Assembly: GCA_019973155.2 (NCBI GenBank) | Contig: BPQB01000033.1 | Location: forward strand, 1-64,000 | Direction: 5' to 3' | Length of the DNA: 64,000 nucleotides | Origin: Phanerochaete sordida | Lineage: Eukaryota > Basidiomycota > Agaricomycetes > Polyporales > Phanerochaetaceae | Shown here: piece after piece, positions 35,881-49,449 of the stretch | How positions within the stretch are numbered: position 1 is the first letter of the stretch | Layout: each line of letters opens with the position of its first letter | Translations under genes and position numbers: made by a program | The notes under the pieces: model-generated | Seen by the model: only the letters and a program-made list of their open reading frames with translations | Told to the model about the DNA's origin: nothing | Databases searched by the model: none

Positions 35881-36279
35881 ATGTCAACTTGCTTATTTGA
35901 TAGCCTTTTGGGTACAGGGCTGTACAGGGGCCTCGTTGCAATTGCGCAACGCGCCAGTAGTCATGGGCCGCAATACACGGCGATCGACTTGTGATCAAAT
36001 ACCGGCCTGCGCAGCACCACCATCGCGCTGGAACTGTCATGTCTTCCGCGCCGTTATGGCTGTATTAAATGTTGCGAAGCCTTCGAAGTTCTTCGAAGTG
36101 GGCTGCAGTGGTGCGTGGCGCTGCTGATGGAAGTCAGGCGTGGGCTGCCGCAGTGCGCTCATCGTTCGTCCACAGATCACAAGCGGTTCCTGTACCGAAC
36201 TCCCGGCTACGCAATCGTTCTTGCGTTGAATTAGAGTGAATCACATCGCACACGACGCGACATGCTCTCCGCTTCTGTC

Positions 36280-39200
36280 TCAAACCCCGACGGAGGGTGT
36301 TGGTGTACGCCGGGACGCTAAGCCTTAATGGCGTTCTGATCGCGCCTTGGCGGGCATGCAGTGCGGCGCACGCAGGATCTATCCATTACGCTTCCCCAAC
36401 GTCTCTCCGGGATCGCCCCCACAGCAATGATGAGACGTGTCTCGTCGGCGACACCGCGTCTGTTACCACCTACGGAGTCCGGCACGGTGCGCGACCCCCT
36501 TGACGCACCCGCGCCGCATCTGCCCATCGGGTGATCACGACGCCCCGACGCAAAGCGTACGTCGGGGGTCGACGCTAGAAGACGCGGCTGGCAACCCCCG
36601 GGGCCCCGGACGACCACACGCCCGCCCGCTAGCGTGCCGCGGCACAGCGCAGGCGGCACGCCGGGGCGCGCGCGACTGCCGCCATCAGCGTCGCTGCACG
36701 GGTCGCCGCGCGCGGGCAGCGTCACCAGCGACGTAGCGTCGGCAACAGCGATCGCCCACGCCGCACGGGCGTGCGGCGGAATCTGAGCGTGTCGCACGCC
36801 TATTCATCAAATTCGCGGGGCTTCTGCCGCTGATTTTGACTGCATTTTGACTGGGTGGGGCTCGCGCTGCGTGCGCGGCGCGTCAGGGCTCAACGCTCGG
36901 CTGAACACTCTCTCGGCCGCGGAGGTGTACTGACACCGACGGGCGTGCAGGCAGGGGGTGCGGATGGGCCTCGTTGGGCGCGGCTGTGGGCGGCAGTGCG
37001 ACTGCGTCGGAGATCGCAGCACGTTCGACGGCCGCGGAGCAGCTAGCTCGTCGCGGTGGTCCCCATGGGTCCACAAGCTGTCTCACCAATCGCCCGCCCG
37101 CGCACGTCTTTCACACGCGTGCGCGGGCCATCTCTCGTATCGTGGTGACGACAGAGAGCGGCGGCGAGGAGATAACATATTAGAGGAAATAATACGCGAA
37201 CGTTCTGCCGGGACGCCCCGCCGTTGGTGCCTCGGAACCGGGTGTGTGGAAATGCATCCGCGGGCGTTGGCGCCGAGCCGCTGCGGGAGTGCAGGCGGCG
37301 GGCTTTCTTGGGTGCGCCGCCGCACGGGCGTCGGGCGCACGGCCGCGCCGCTGCGCATGCGCACAGCGTGCCCGCCACGGATGTCGCCCGACGGGTCTGC
37401 GGTGGGCGCGCGGGCGTCGCGATGACCGAGCAGGGGCAGAGGGCGCGCGCGGCTGTCCGCGGACGTGCTGGAGATTTCGAGTGGCCTCGAGTGGCTCGAC
37501 GATCGACGCCCGCGGGTGAGGCCTGGCCCGCGCCCGGCCGCAGACCCGCCGGTGGGTCGACGTATGGGGCAACGCGCGCGGGACGCGGGACGCGGGCCCC
37601 TGTCCGCGCGGGGCCACCGACGCGGGCTGCCCGCCCGCGTCCATATTTGGCTGCCGCTGTTTCACGGGTCGCGAGGGGGCTCGTCGCGACTGCTGCGAGG
37701 CGGCGGCCTGGCTGGCTGCCTGAGGTGAAATTCAGGGCGAAGCCGCAGCGCATGACAGCGGGGGTGCCCGTGCGCATGTGGAGGGCGAGGGAACGTGCCG
37801 CCGCAACGAACTTCCAGGCCGCGGAGGCGCCAGGGTGTGCGCAGCGCTGGGGACGTGGCAGGCGCAGCGGCGCACCGACGCGTTGACAGCTGATCGCCGC
37901 GCGCCGCGCTCTGCTGCACCGGGCGACGAGACACACGCTGCCCGCCGACGCCGAGGGCTGCAGGCTGGCGGGTCGCGTATGAGTTCATGCTGAAACGTAG
38001 GCTGGGGCGTGTCACGCACCGTGGCTGGCGCGAAGTCCGTTCTCGCGTCATGCCCATCGCGCAGAGGGCGCCGCGAGCCGCCAAGAACGCCGTGGGTCGG
38101 GCGGCGCCTGCGCGGTTGCCTGGCACTGCGTCAGCTGAGCGCAGCACGAGCGAGCTGGCGCGGCGGCGTCGCGCGACTAGACCAGGTACACAGGGCGGCA
38201 GGGCGGCAGGGCGGGCGCGCAGCGAGACAGCGACGGGGCGTGCGGGAGCGGAGGCAACCACAGGACCTTCTAAGTTAGTGCAAGCGCCGCACCGGGGCTG
38301 CAGGAAGGTCGAATTTGACATGTGGTGGTGCGATGGCGATCAGGAATTCGCTAGCGCAGGCGGTTACGGCAGCGGTGCAGCAGCCTCGCGACGCAGGGTG
38401 CGATCAGATGGGATGCGCGGATAACTTGGGATCGAAGGGGTCTCGCGGACGCAGGCCACATGCTCGCAGGCGGCGTCCGTGGCGACCCAGGATCGATGGC
38501 GGGCCCTCGTGGGCACCCTGCGCGATCGTTCCCAGCGGCTCGCACTCTGTCCGTGCTGGCCGCAGTGTCGCGGGGGTGCGCTGGGGCTGGCCGAGCCCGC
38601 GGGTTGAATGCTTTCCCGCTGGTACCATCAATATCGGCCGATGGGGCGGGTTACCCGGAATGGGAGTATTGGGCGCCTGCGAGGGCTGGTCTGCCCGCGC
38701 GAGGGCACGTCTGGCAGGGCCGGAGACGCGACGCCGCGGCAGGCGAGCGCGGCGTGCGGCAGCGAGAGGCGGCGCGGAGGCGTCGGAGGCGGAGGCGGTG
38801 GACGGCGCTCCGAGATCTTCGCGGGCAGGCGCGCTGCTGGCGCTGGCATGGGCAGCGTGGACGGTGTGCACGAGTGGATGCCGGAGTGCGCCGAGGCCGC
38901 ACAAGAGCAGCGGCGGGCAACAGGTGCTGTGGGCGAGCGGGCCTCGGAGATGGAGCAGCTGTCGTGTGGGCGGCTGGGAGCGCCGCGTCCGCGCGAGTCG
39001 CGGCTGTGCGAGTCATTCATTAGACAGAGTTCAAGGGTCGGGGGCGCACGACGGAGTGACAAGGACTTGCTGGGAAGCATGGGACAGCCTCGCAACGCAC
39101 CTGGGAACAAACGCGTCACCTTTGCTCAGCGACGCTCGCGCGCGCGTGTACGCGCGGACGCTGCCGCTGCCGCTGCGTAGTGCGCCTGTGGTAGGCTGAA

Positions 39201-39560
39201 CGTTGCGGCGCAACGTTGGCGACGAATGCTGCGCGCACAAAGCGAAGCGCATCCAGAGGCGCGTAGGCGCAGGCCGAGCCGACGTGCCTGTGGGTGGGCT
39301 CGACCATGGGTGAGCGCGGGGGCGGGGGGCGGGGACCATGACCGGGCGGGCGTTGGAGGCCATTCTGGGCCCAGGCACGGTGAGGCCGGCGCAGTGCCCC
39401 CAGGGCTCGTGCAGCTGCCGAAGCTACGAGTCGAGCGGAGGGACAGGCAGTGGCGAGTCAGGGCTGGCGTGATCTTTGCGAGGATCAGTCGTAGGGCTCG
39501 CAGGTTCTCGGAGATCCGATGGGCAAGCGGGAAATCGCGAGGATGACCACGGAGCGGGAC
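36280..39560. other. GC-rich gene-free block
   Basis: By eye this block is much richer in G+C and CpG than its surroundings. Long open frames of up to about 300 codons occur on both strands at once, as expected when stop codons are rare. None shows a domain or splice sites. Short direct repeats (for example GCGGGACGCGGGACGCGGG near 37580) and small hairpins occur. It may be a degenerate element, an unmutated repeat or a structural region. Confidence 0.5.
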
Positions 39561-41263
39561 TTGTAGTGAGATGAGATTGAGCGATGACATGTGACAGTGC
39601 GTCTGTTTAGACGAAGCTAGCGAAGCTCACCAGCATGGCGGACCTGTGCAAGATCCTCGCGCTCTCAGCCTTGAGGAGCGGGAGCGGGAGAACACAGGCG
39701 CGGACACGGACGGGCTGATACGCTCACGATGCAGCGCCAGAACGGAACTGTCAAGGCGTCGGCGCAGGATTCGTAAGACGCTGTCAGAATTGGAGCGACG
39801 AGCCACCATAGGAAGCTCTTGTGTTCGAGGAGGACAGCCAAGCCAAGGTCAGGATAGGCCAGGAGACCCGCGCCTGGGCGCGCGCACATGCTTCCAAACG
39901 GCTTGCTTTGCTGGCAAGCGCAGGTCGGAATGTGGCGAGAGTGTATTCGTGGTGCGAAGAATGCTTATGGGTGCGAGGACCCGAGTCTGGAACAGCTGAG
40001 AGATCGCATGCGTCGATTGGGACTGCGAGCTCCCAGGGCGCAGATGGCTGTGCTGCTGAGTGTCTGGGTTCCAAACTGGTGCCGGTGCCGAAGCCGCAGG
40101 CCCGCAGCAGGGCTCGTCCGGCCGACGGAGTTACAACTGCAAGCGGCGGGACCATCGTTGGGGGCATACGATTTGAGATGTGGGTCAGTGAGAGAGGTGT
40201 TGGGCTGTGCCGACGGAGGTGAGCCTCGCCGGCTTGGAACGTGGTAGGGCCAGGCCATCCGTGGCAAGCTAACGTTAGGGCACGCCCTGCGAAAGTACCG
40301 CCGCGCCTCGTGCTGCCAGTCGCTGCCGTAAGTGGGGGTAGAGCGAGCAGGGATCCAACAGTATCCAGTGCGCGCAGACCTGCGGTACCCACGGTCTCTG
40401 GCCACGGATGGCTCGCTTGGAAGGATCCTGCAGCACGATGTCCAAACGATACGTGGGTGTGCTCTCACGACCTTTGACTCCGCCACAGGGAGAAGCGCAT
40501 CGCAGTGGACGGAGTGTCCGGAAGTCTCTGCCGACTCCGAGGACACAGACTGGGAATGGCGAGATGATTCTGCGCTCGCTGGAGAGTGAGACGAGCGATG
40601 ACTATGTTGGAGAGCAGGCCGCCTGGTCGGCTCGATCATGTTTACCTCCATCCGATCTGCAGACCAGTTACGAGAGCGGATATGGTGCTCTGGTGCCTCC
40701 ACCTATCCCGGAACGTTCTGGGAGCAGCAGGAGCGAGGCTCCGCTGGCTCGCGCTGAAGCTCTGCACGCCGTGAAGCATGGCCCGATATTGCATTGATAG
40801 TGTCAGCAGAGTACAAGGGCTGGTCAGCTACGCTGGCGAAGGCAGTGAGGGCGGTTCGGACGGGAGGATGCGCATTGCCGGCCGCGGGGGGAGGATGTCG
40901 GGTGGGACCCCTGACCGACTGTTTGGTTCTAGCGCGCCTCCGGCGCCAAGTGTCCCCTGGGCACCAAATAGCGCCAAACACAGGGACTAGTCTCACCAGC
41001 TCCGCTCGATTTGGGATACGTGCCACGAGCTATATTACCCGGTCGTGGGTTTCTCCCAAACCACTCTAATTCTCTATCCCCCCGCCCGCCGTCGTCGTCT
41101 ATCACAGCACCGACGCCCCCCGCCGCGACGAACAGGTCTGCGCACGTCCTTCACTCCTAACGACCCCTCCCTCCACGCCTGTTGACACGACCTTCGCCCT
41201 CCTACCCTCGCTTAATAACTGCCTCAGGCGACAGACACACTGGCAAACTCGTACTACCACCCC
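39561..41263. other. Gene-free flank and promoter of the SFP1-like gene
   Basis: About 1.7 kb without a supportable gene. The last 200 bases before the SFP1-like start (about 41060-41230) are strongly pyrimidine-rich, a common feature of promoters of highly expressed basidiomycete genes. Confidence 0.45.
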
Positions 41264-43293
41264 ATGGCCGCCGCCGCCAGTGCCCAGCCCATCGCACTAC
41301 CATCCACCTCCAACAACCACCACCATGACATTGCCATGACCCCTGGCTCCTTCGGAGCCCACAGCGGCTCCTTCAACGCCGGCTCTTATGCCCGTCGCTT
41401 CATAGGCTCGCCCATCTCCTTCAGGGCTGGCTCTTTCGGGAGCCGCTTCTACCCTGGTGTATCGCCAGGGCAGCTTATGGGACCTCTCGAGTGCGTACCG
41501 TTGTCCTTTCGCTTCCGCCGCAAAGCTGACCTCATCTACCTCCACCGCAGCCCCAATGACTTTAGATTTGGCAAGCTCGCCTCTTCGATCGAGAGTGATC
41601 GTGGTGCGTCAATCATGAACGCACTGAACGACTTCCAGCGACAGGAGGAGCTGGTGAGTACTCGCATGTTTCAGATACGTTTCAACGGACCATCTCACGC
41701 CATCTGTAGTGCCGCGACTACCAGTGCTGTGGTGTCAACCTCACCGACATGCACGCCCTCGTGGACCACTTCGAAGAGTGCCATGTTGTGGTCGTCGACC
41801 CTTATGCGCCACAATCGTCGTACCAGAACATGCCCGTGGGAATGGCGGCGAACGGACAGCCGGCTGTCTCGTACTTCCCCGACGCACCTTCTGTCCCCGT
41901 AGCTCCATCTTACACGCAGGGCTCGTTCGATCCGGACGACATGGAGCTTGATCTGGAGAACTCGACGAGCGCGCCGTCAAGCGGATCTTCGTCACCTCCT
42001 GACACGCCGATATCAACGCCGCTCACGTCCTATCCCTCGACGCACCCGCAGCAGGCCATGCCGATGTCCTCCTCTCCAGGTGGTTCTCGGCCTATCTCTG
42101 CCTTCGACACCACCACTGTGATGCCGTCTCGCACAGGCGTAGCGTCGCTCTCCGCGGGTTTCCCAGCCCGCGCTTCCGGTCCTGCGATAGCCCCTCGCGC
42201 GGAAGATGCCTTCAACGCCTACGCTGGCTACTCCGACTACTCGTCGCTCATGCCCGGTACGAACCCGTCAATGATGCAAGGCGGTGAGGACCAGCACTTC
42301 CCGGGAGCTTACACCTCCCGGACCGGTTGCGTCCCGCCCGCGCTCTTGCTCAACAGCAGCGCTACGACACCGGCCAGCACCCCCGACCAGTCTCGGGTCG
42401 CTTCCCCTGTCTCGGGCCAGACTTCGACGTACCCGATCCAGCCTGCCATCGTACCGGCGCCCTCTTCTTCGTCTTCTCAGACGGCTTCTCCGACTTCGTC
42501 GACCAATGCTGCGCAGGCACCCAGAGCGAGCACCACTCTCTCTCGCCCCGCGACTTCGCTGCTTCTGTCGAAGCCCTTCAAGTGCCCGAAGCCGAACTGC
42601 AACAAGTCCTATAAGCAGGCGAACGGTCTGAAGTACCACATGACCCACGGCTCCTGCAACTTCGCGCCGCCGAAGGACTTGGAGCAGCTCCAACAGCTGC
42701 TCGCGTCAAAGCGCAGCCAGAAGAGCGACGAGGGCGAGCCTCTGAGTGATGCCGAGCTGCGGGAAGTCGAGAAGGAAGCCGAGCGCCGTCTCCGTCCATA
42801 TGCTTGCGGCGTTGGCGACTGTCAGCGTCGCTACAAGAACATGAACGGCCTCCGTAAGTTTTCCCCACTAGGACATATTCGGATTAGTCACTGATGCGAT
42901 TGATCTCTAGGGTATCACTACCAGCACTCTGGCGACCATGGCGCGATCGGTCTCGCGCTTCTGGCCAGCGGCCAGCACGAGTGTCTCCAGCACACTCGGT
43001 CGCACTCTCGGCATGTCACACCTGCCAACTCCAACCACGCATCTCAGCATTCTTCGCCTCTCGCAACCCCCAGCGTGTCGCAAGCACAGCCCTCGTCGAC
43101 CTACGGCCAGACTACTAGCGCCCAGCCGTCGTACCAGACGTCCACGATGCACCCGCCGACGTACACCCTGCAGCCGCAACAAGTCATGCCGCAGTCCCAG
43201 GGCCAGCAGTCGCAGCAGCAGACTGCGCCGATGCAGATGCAATACATGATGCAGATGCAGCAGCCCCAGCAGCAGACCCAGCAGCAGCGGTGA
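41264..43293 (+). CDS. SFP1: SFP1-like split zinc-finger transcription factor
   Basis: This is a homologue of yeast Sfp1, a nutrient-responsive regulator of ribosomal-protein and ribosome-biogenesis genes. Exons are 41264-41490, 41551-41653, 41710-42853 and 42911-43293, all in frame. The N-terminus has SPNDFRFGKLASSIESDRGA-like sequence and one C2H2 finger (CRDYQCCGVNLTDMHALVDH, then FEECH). A long Ser/Thr/Pro-rich disordered region follows. The diagnostic split pair of fingers is FKCPKPNCNKSYKQANGLKY with HMTHGSC, and YACGVGDCQRRYKNMNGLRY with HYQHSGDHG, separated by about 60 residues of charged helix. An intron splits the last finger. The C-terminus is Gln-rich (QQQTQQQR). About 600 residues. 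The symbol follows yeast and is by domain pattern only. Confidence 0.88.
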
Positions 43294-46200
43294 TCGCCGT
43301 TACGGGCACCCCACTCGAAATGGGCGATGACGGCCGTTGTAACATTATTCATCTTGTACTCTTGCGTCGACGACAATGACTGGTCCCCTTGCACGCGGCG
43401 TGTGGTTTTGTGATTGGCTCGGGCCCGGACGACGTCGCTGGTTCTCCCCCACCCTACTCGTCCCTCCACGACGCGACGACGTTTGGCTGCCCTCACGCCA
43501 AAAGTACATATTATCTATAATCCCTCGCCTCTCGTCTCCCCTGTTGTCGCACCACTACACTCCCCCTCTGTATTTTTCTCACGTTTTCCTTATCGCTCTA
43601 CTCGGGCTCGACTCGTACATATCCTGAGTCGACATCACGGAATCCGGTTCTTCGTTTCTGTCGTGGTCTCTGTTCTCTCCCTCCTCTCTCTCTTTGCTTC
43701 GCCGTGTTACATATTACATACCTAATGTGCTTCTTGCCCCAAAAGTCCTGCTGCAGAGTCACCCTGTAGCTTCGTACACTGTCACGTAGTCGATAGACCT
43801 GGCTGTCATTGGCACGATTAGATCAGACATCCCGTAATGCAAGTAGTGTACTTACGTAGATCCTGTACGCACCTGTCTCCTGGTCGTACGCCAAAATACA
43901 TCGCGCTTCGAGCGTGGACGGTTACGTTCATTCCTGCCCGCGAAGTGTGCCCACGCTTTGCCGTCGCGCTGACGAGCACATGCACCTGTCGCAGCGAAGG
44001 CCGCGCTTACCAGAGCCAGGCCCGCCGCTCCCTGCACGCTGCCTCAGCATATGGCGTCGCTGCCACAGAAGCCCACCACGAGGACGACGAAGTGAAATTC
44101 GCGGCGCCGCGCAGACGTCCAGGGAGGGCCCCGCCTTCTTGTTGGGAGGCCGACGCCGCCTTCGACGCGCAGCCTCGCGGGACCCTGCGAACCTTCCGCG
44201 CCTGCACCATGATTACCTCTGCACCGCTGGCACCGCTGGCATCCGCCGCAGCCGCGCGCACCGCCCGCGGGAGATCAGGGCACGCGGGCGCCGCGGCGGC
44301 CCCCCCCGGCCGTGCGCAGGGCCCCCACGCCATATCGAGCGGGCTTCGCGACGCGCGCACGCGGGCCCGCGCCCCTCCCTCGCCTGCCTTCGCCCCCCGC
44401 GGGCGCCCGCAGAAGGAACCGCAGAAGGCACCGCAGAAGCACCGCAGAAGCCCGCGGCGCAGGCGACGGGTGAGTGCCGCTGCGCACAGGCAGGGCCGGG
44501 CCCGGCGATAGCGCCGCGCGGGCGCGCATGCGCCTGCGTGGATCGTTGCGGTGCAGCGCCGCGGCCTCGCGCCCTACCCCGGGCTGCACGCGCCGCGCCG
44601 CGACGTGGCACGCGCGAGCTGGCAGAGGCCGGGCAGCGCACATCTGACAGGCCGGGGCAGGGCTGACGGGTCGGGGCACCTCGCTGGCGCTGCGCCCTGA
44701 TCCGCGGGGCGAGAGGCACGGGCGCCGCCGGGGCTTGCGAGCGTCGGGGACGAGGGTACGGGGAATGCTGGTCACGGCGTGCGGTGACCAAGCCGCCGTG
44801 AGGGATGACTGAGGTGGTCATCTGAGGCCGAGCGTGCGTGACCTGGGATGGAGTGGTGTCGCAGCGACGGGCGTGGGCGATGGAGATGGTCGGGTCGGCT
44901 GCCTCACGAGAGACTAGCCCTGGGTGGGGGAGTCTGCAGGACGGGCGAGGCGGTGGGAGCGCACCGGGTGCAGTGGCAAGGACGCTCGTCCACACTCCTG
45001 CCTATAAGTCGGAAAGCCCATAGGCAGCGGCAGTCAAAGACTGCTGGACGGCATAAAAATATTTTCTATTGAATACTAAATTTTTGACTTCGTGTAAGAT
45101 TGTACGCAGAGCGTCCCTGCAGGGTACCGCGTACCCTTCGAGCGTACACAGGAAGACGTAATCTTCCAGGGTAGTGGTGTAAACTGGGAGCTTCGCTACT
45201 CAGCAAGGTAGATGTATGCGCGAAGGTTAACACGTACGCGGTCATAGGGCATAAGAAATTTACTGGATCTAAAAGCCTGGCCTGCTCTCCATAAGAAAAT
45301 AGCTCGACGATAGAAAGAACAGCCTGAAGACCGTACACGAACCTGACATTGCATACCGTCGTGACCAGCTCGACACCGAGCCGCTGAGCTCGCTTGAAAA
45401 GATGCGAGAAGACGACTCTTGGTCTATATTCGCTGAGGACTCCCTTCGATGCTGCACCACAGTTCCATCCATATCCGGAAATGACCTGTAGATTATATGA
45501 TAGGCCTTCCGTGGAGGTACGAAGGCTTCATCCTGCCACCGTCTTCTTCGCGCACTTCGCGGTATGTCGTTCATAACATCGCCGCTCTGTGAGCCGAGAG
45601 GAGCTGCAATTGCGGCTTGGCTGAAACATCTCTAGCCTGATGCGTCACCGAAGTAGTCTGATTGGGGGTATCTGGGAAATATCTCACACTATTGGAAGAC
45701 CCATGAGCCGCGTAGGACGGCCAAAAACACCTGAGGCTCGCCGCTGGACACGTAGGTCGACCAGCCCCTGAGTGCGCGCAGTCAGAGCTGGCTGGTGTGG
45801 CGAGACGCGCAGACACGGTCATGCGACGCGGGAACCGTGCAGAACGCCCCACGAGCGTCGAAGCCCGAGTTCACAGATGACCGATGTTCTCGAACATCCC
45901 GATCGTCTGACGGCATGCGCGCGCAGCCCAGGCGAGATGCCTCCGCCGCCTGGGGGCGGCTGATCACGCTGTATTGCGGCCGCCTTCGGGAATCTTCGCA
46001 GCGCGCCGCGGCCGGCGGCAGGGCACCACGCCGTCGGTCCCTCAGGAGATTGCGCCCGGCAGGTGAGACACCGCCATCAGATACCTGGGACGTGCGCCGC
46101 GAGGCCGCCATTTCGACGAAACGCCGCAGGGGCGGGCTGCCAGCGCGCGCTGGGCCGCGTGCGCTGGCATCGGGTGCGGAGGGCACAGCGCCATTCCGCG

Positions 46201-47092
46201 CCCAGCCGGGGAGGGGGCCTGTGGAGGCCTCCGTGTTTGACGGTCTGGTCGTGTCGTCATTGGGGTAGCGGAAGCAAAGGTAATCGCGCTCGGACGAGAC
46301 CTTTCTCGAGAGGTTGGGGAGCTGATAGCCAGTCTTGGGGTCAATGCTGGAGGTGTGGCGCAGAGATTACAGTCATCCCGCGTCGGCGTTCGTCGGTATT
46401 CTATGCACTAGAGGGGCTGTTCCAGCGGTCGGGCATCTGGTGCGACGCTTATCCGTTATCAGCCCCGCTGGTCACCAAACAAGGGCCGAAAATCTGAGCA
46501 AATGGGACTTGAGCGAACAGCAGGCATTGCACTGTCATGCAGCTGGTTACTCCGGTGACCACGGTGGTACCTCAGACGATGAAAATTCTAGAGCTCGATT
46601 TTGAGACCCCGGTCGCTGTTATCGCTACGCCACTGGTCAGGTACAGGCGGTGAAAAATTGAGATAGAAAAAGGATAACCAACAAACTTGATTGTTGTCTC
46701 ATGGAAGGACGGGGACGGGCGGATGGCTTTCCTGAAATTGACCGAGAATGAGTCAACCACGGCAGAGCACTCCGACCTGCGTCGAATTTCGCGAGAGAAC
46801 AACAGGCTTTGGCACTGGATACCGCCGCCATAGTGCCAATCCATTGAGAAGTAAGCAGGAAGGATCCAGCGACAGGTGGTCTCGAGCCGAACATGTCAAG
46901 CGAGCTCAAGCGAGTTCGGCTCGGCTGGAGACTTTGTGGCGCTCGGCCCGGGATGCCGCAGCCTGCCGAGCCGGCCTAGGCACGCTCCCCACGTGGTAGG
47001 CTAAAGGTGCTCAAGCGCGCCCGGTCCCACGAGCTACCCCACCACGGAGACCAGAGTCTCGTTGTTCCTCTCTCTTTTCTCGCTTTCATGAC
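43294..47092. other. 3.8-kb gene-free region with two further GC-rich blocks
   Basis: A CT-rich 3' flank (43500-43720) follows the SFP1-like gene. Two GC-rich blocks (about 43960-44720 and 45760-46250) have the same appearance as the block at 36280-39560, with long frames on both strands and no domains. At 44408-44455 a unit close to CCGCAGAAGGCA is repeated about four times. An AT-rich stretch occurs at 45050-45090. A possible membrane-like frame on minus (45066-45338) has no supporting features. Confidence 0.45.
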
Positions 47093-49015
47093 ATGACGAC
47101 CGCACGCGCAGCCTACGTCGCGAGCACGCCAGACCGGTCGACCTTCTTTCCGAGCCCCGAACATGACCCCAGCGGCATTCGTCCGCCCACGAACACGCCG
47201 GTTCTCCCAGCTGCGGGCACCGTCAGCTACCTCGACCGAGCCCAGGATTCTTGGAATGTCTTCAAGCGAAAAACGAGAGAGGTCGTCAAGAATAACACAG
47301 GGATGCTCCTGGTTGCAGGATCCCAGGTACGTGCGCGTGTTTTGCGCGAAATTGACGCGTCGTGTGACCGTGTATCCTCTCCGCAGGGCTTCTTCGCGCT
47401 CATGAACGTTGCAGTGAAGACGCTGAACAACCTAGACCCACCTGTTACTGCAATGGAGCTTGTATGCGTTAGGATGGTGCGTCAACTACGCTAATTTGAC
47501 CTCGCAGGGCCGTGCTGAAAGATTGGCTTTGGCGCATTTCAGACTATCACTTGGCTATGCTGCGTATCATACATGTGCGTGCTGTGTCGGCTCCAGCTCG
47601 CCTTGAGCTAATCAGTCATCGTGACAGGTATATCACCAAGGTCCCCGATCCATTCCTAGGCCCGAAGGGCGTGCGACTGCTGCTGGTCCTGCGGGGATTC
47701 TGCGGGTGCGTTTCAACCCGGGCTCCAGTCCAGACCTTCGAGCTAACACCGCAACCAGGTTTTTTGGCCTGTTTGGCGTGTATTACTCCCTCCAATTCTT
47801 GTCGCTATCAGATGCTACTGTCCTTACATTCATCGCGCCCATGTGTGCAACGGTGACTGGTGCCGTCTTCCTCGGGGAGTCGCTTTCCTGGCGACAAGCC
47901 GGCGCTGGATGTACGTCAAAGCTGTCCTTGATTTTCGAGCTGAAGTTGACTATCCCTAGTATGCAGTCTATGTGGCGTCATCTTGATAGCACGGCCGGCC
48001 GCATTGTTCGGGCGTGCTTCTGAAATACCGGACATCACCCTTTCCGACGGGACAGGGAGCATCGTAGAAGACATCTCACCAAGTCACCATGTGACGGCGG
48101 CGCAGCGGCTCGGCGCCGTGGGGTAGGTTCATGAACACTGGGTGGTGCCTACATGATCTCATTTGTGTTGCAGCGTCGCTATGCTAGGCGTGTGCGGTGC
48201 CACGGGAGCGTGTATGCATGTCATTTCGCAGCATGTGCTTCATTCTCTGATATATTGGCCCACAGATACCACCATCCGGGCGATCGGGAAACGTGCGCAT
48301 CCTCTGCACAACATCGTCTCGTTCTCCACACAATGTGTAATCGTCTCCACGGTCTCGTACGTTCCTGTACTACTCCCGTGACGCGCCGCTGACAAGCATC
48401 AGAATGATCGCCATGCGCACGCAGTTCGTCCTGCCAATGCGCCTCGACTGGATCGCCATGCTGCTCATGATCGGCGTGTTCGGGTTCTTTGCACAGGCGC
48501 GCCGCACCCGTAACTGCGGCCGCCGGCAGCAACTGATTGCTTCCCGCGCAGGTGCTCCTCACGATGGGCCTCCAGCGCGAGGCGGTCGGCCGGGGGACGA
48601 TGGCCGTGTACACCCAGGTGCGCCTCGGCCACTCGCCCGCTCGCCCGCTCTGCGTGTGCTCACACGTGCCCAGGTCGTGTACGCGATGACCTTCGACCAG
48701 ATCTTCTTCCACAGCGCGCCGTCGCTCCTGTCCGTCTTCGGCACGCTCATCATCGTCTTCTCGGCCATCTACGTCGCGGTGCGTACCGCTCCTTTGGCCC
48801 GCCTTCCTGATCGCATGCCCGAGGGCTCATGTGGACGCGCCTTGATGCAGGTCACGAAAGAAGACACTGGGAAGCACAAGCGCGCGCGCAGCCAGGCGGT
48901 GTCCGTCGAGGACATCTCCCTCGAGGAGGGCTTGCTCGCAAACCAGGAGGAACCTGCAGAACTTGAGCCTCCATCAAAAGAAGCGCGCCCCTCGCAAGAC
49001 ACCGTCCGCCCATGA
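47093..49015 (+). CDS. Drug/metabolite transporter (EamA / SLC35G-like)
   Basis: A multi-pass membrane transporter of the DMT superfamily with two EamA repeats; the substrate is unknown. The start at 47093 gives a soluble N-terminus (MTTARAAYVASTPDRSTFF), then GMLLVAGSQGFFALMNVAVK with a splice after the Gln. Later exons carry GPKGVRLLLVLRGF, FFGLFGVYYSLQFLSLSDAT and VLTFIAPMCATVTGAVFLGE, the conserved region of the first repeat. Then VAMLGVCGATGACMHVIS, LDWIAMLLMIGVFGFFAQ, LLTMGLQREAVGRGTMAVYT and LLSVFGTLIIVFSAIYVA complete the second repeat. The C-tail is hydrophilic and acidic (DISLEEGLLANQEE). About nine or ten exons, roughly 450 residues. The first and last exons are clear; some middle joins are approximate. 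Confidence 0.85.
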
Positions 49016-49449
49016 TATCGCAGTGTCCAGACCATACGCTTTTTCTTGGTTATATCATGTCTGGAGTACGAATTAGATCTTGATTCTTGGATATATGCGC
49101 TACTGACACTCATAGGCTGTAATACATACACTGATTAGCCTCTGGATGTCCCTGGAACATGTCGTGCGATACGCAGCCGCCTTGGACCTTGGACCTTTTG
49201 GACGACTAAGCTAGTCATAAGGGTGTCGGTAACGCTCTTAATAGGTTCGCGTCCCTAGGTCTACGAAAGGCCACCAGCTCGCGCCTCCCGCCAGGCGTCT
49301 CTCACGCTGACGTACTGACCAATGCAGTAAACCAACCCCCTGTCTCGAGAGTATGAGTGCGTTGGGGATCACAGTCACTGTGACAGGGTACAGGACGTGC
49401 CCCTCGCCCTCACCTCTGCCTCCTGTCTCTCCCCACCGCGCCTCCCAGT
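49016..49449. other. Intergenic
   Basis: Spacer of 434 bases between the transporter stop and ubiquitin-core copy B. No TATA box at a normal distance from 49450 and no gene seen. Confidence 0.4.

Noticed and set aside
37043..39199. Long open frames (about 295 codons) on both strands
   Set aside because: They overlap on opposite strands in a GC-rich block, lack domains and show only Arg/Ala/Gly/Pro-rich composition; they are explained by few stop codons.
45066..45574. Possible membrane-protein exons on minus
   Set aside because: Hydrophobic stretches only; no family motif and no convincing splice chain.
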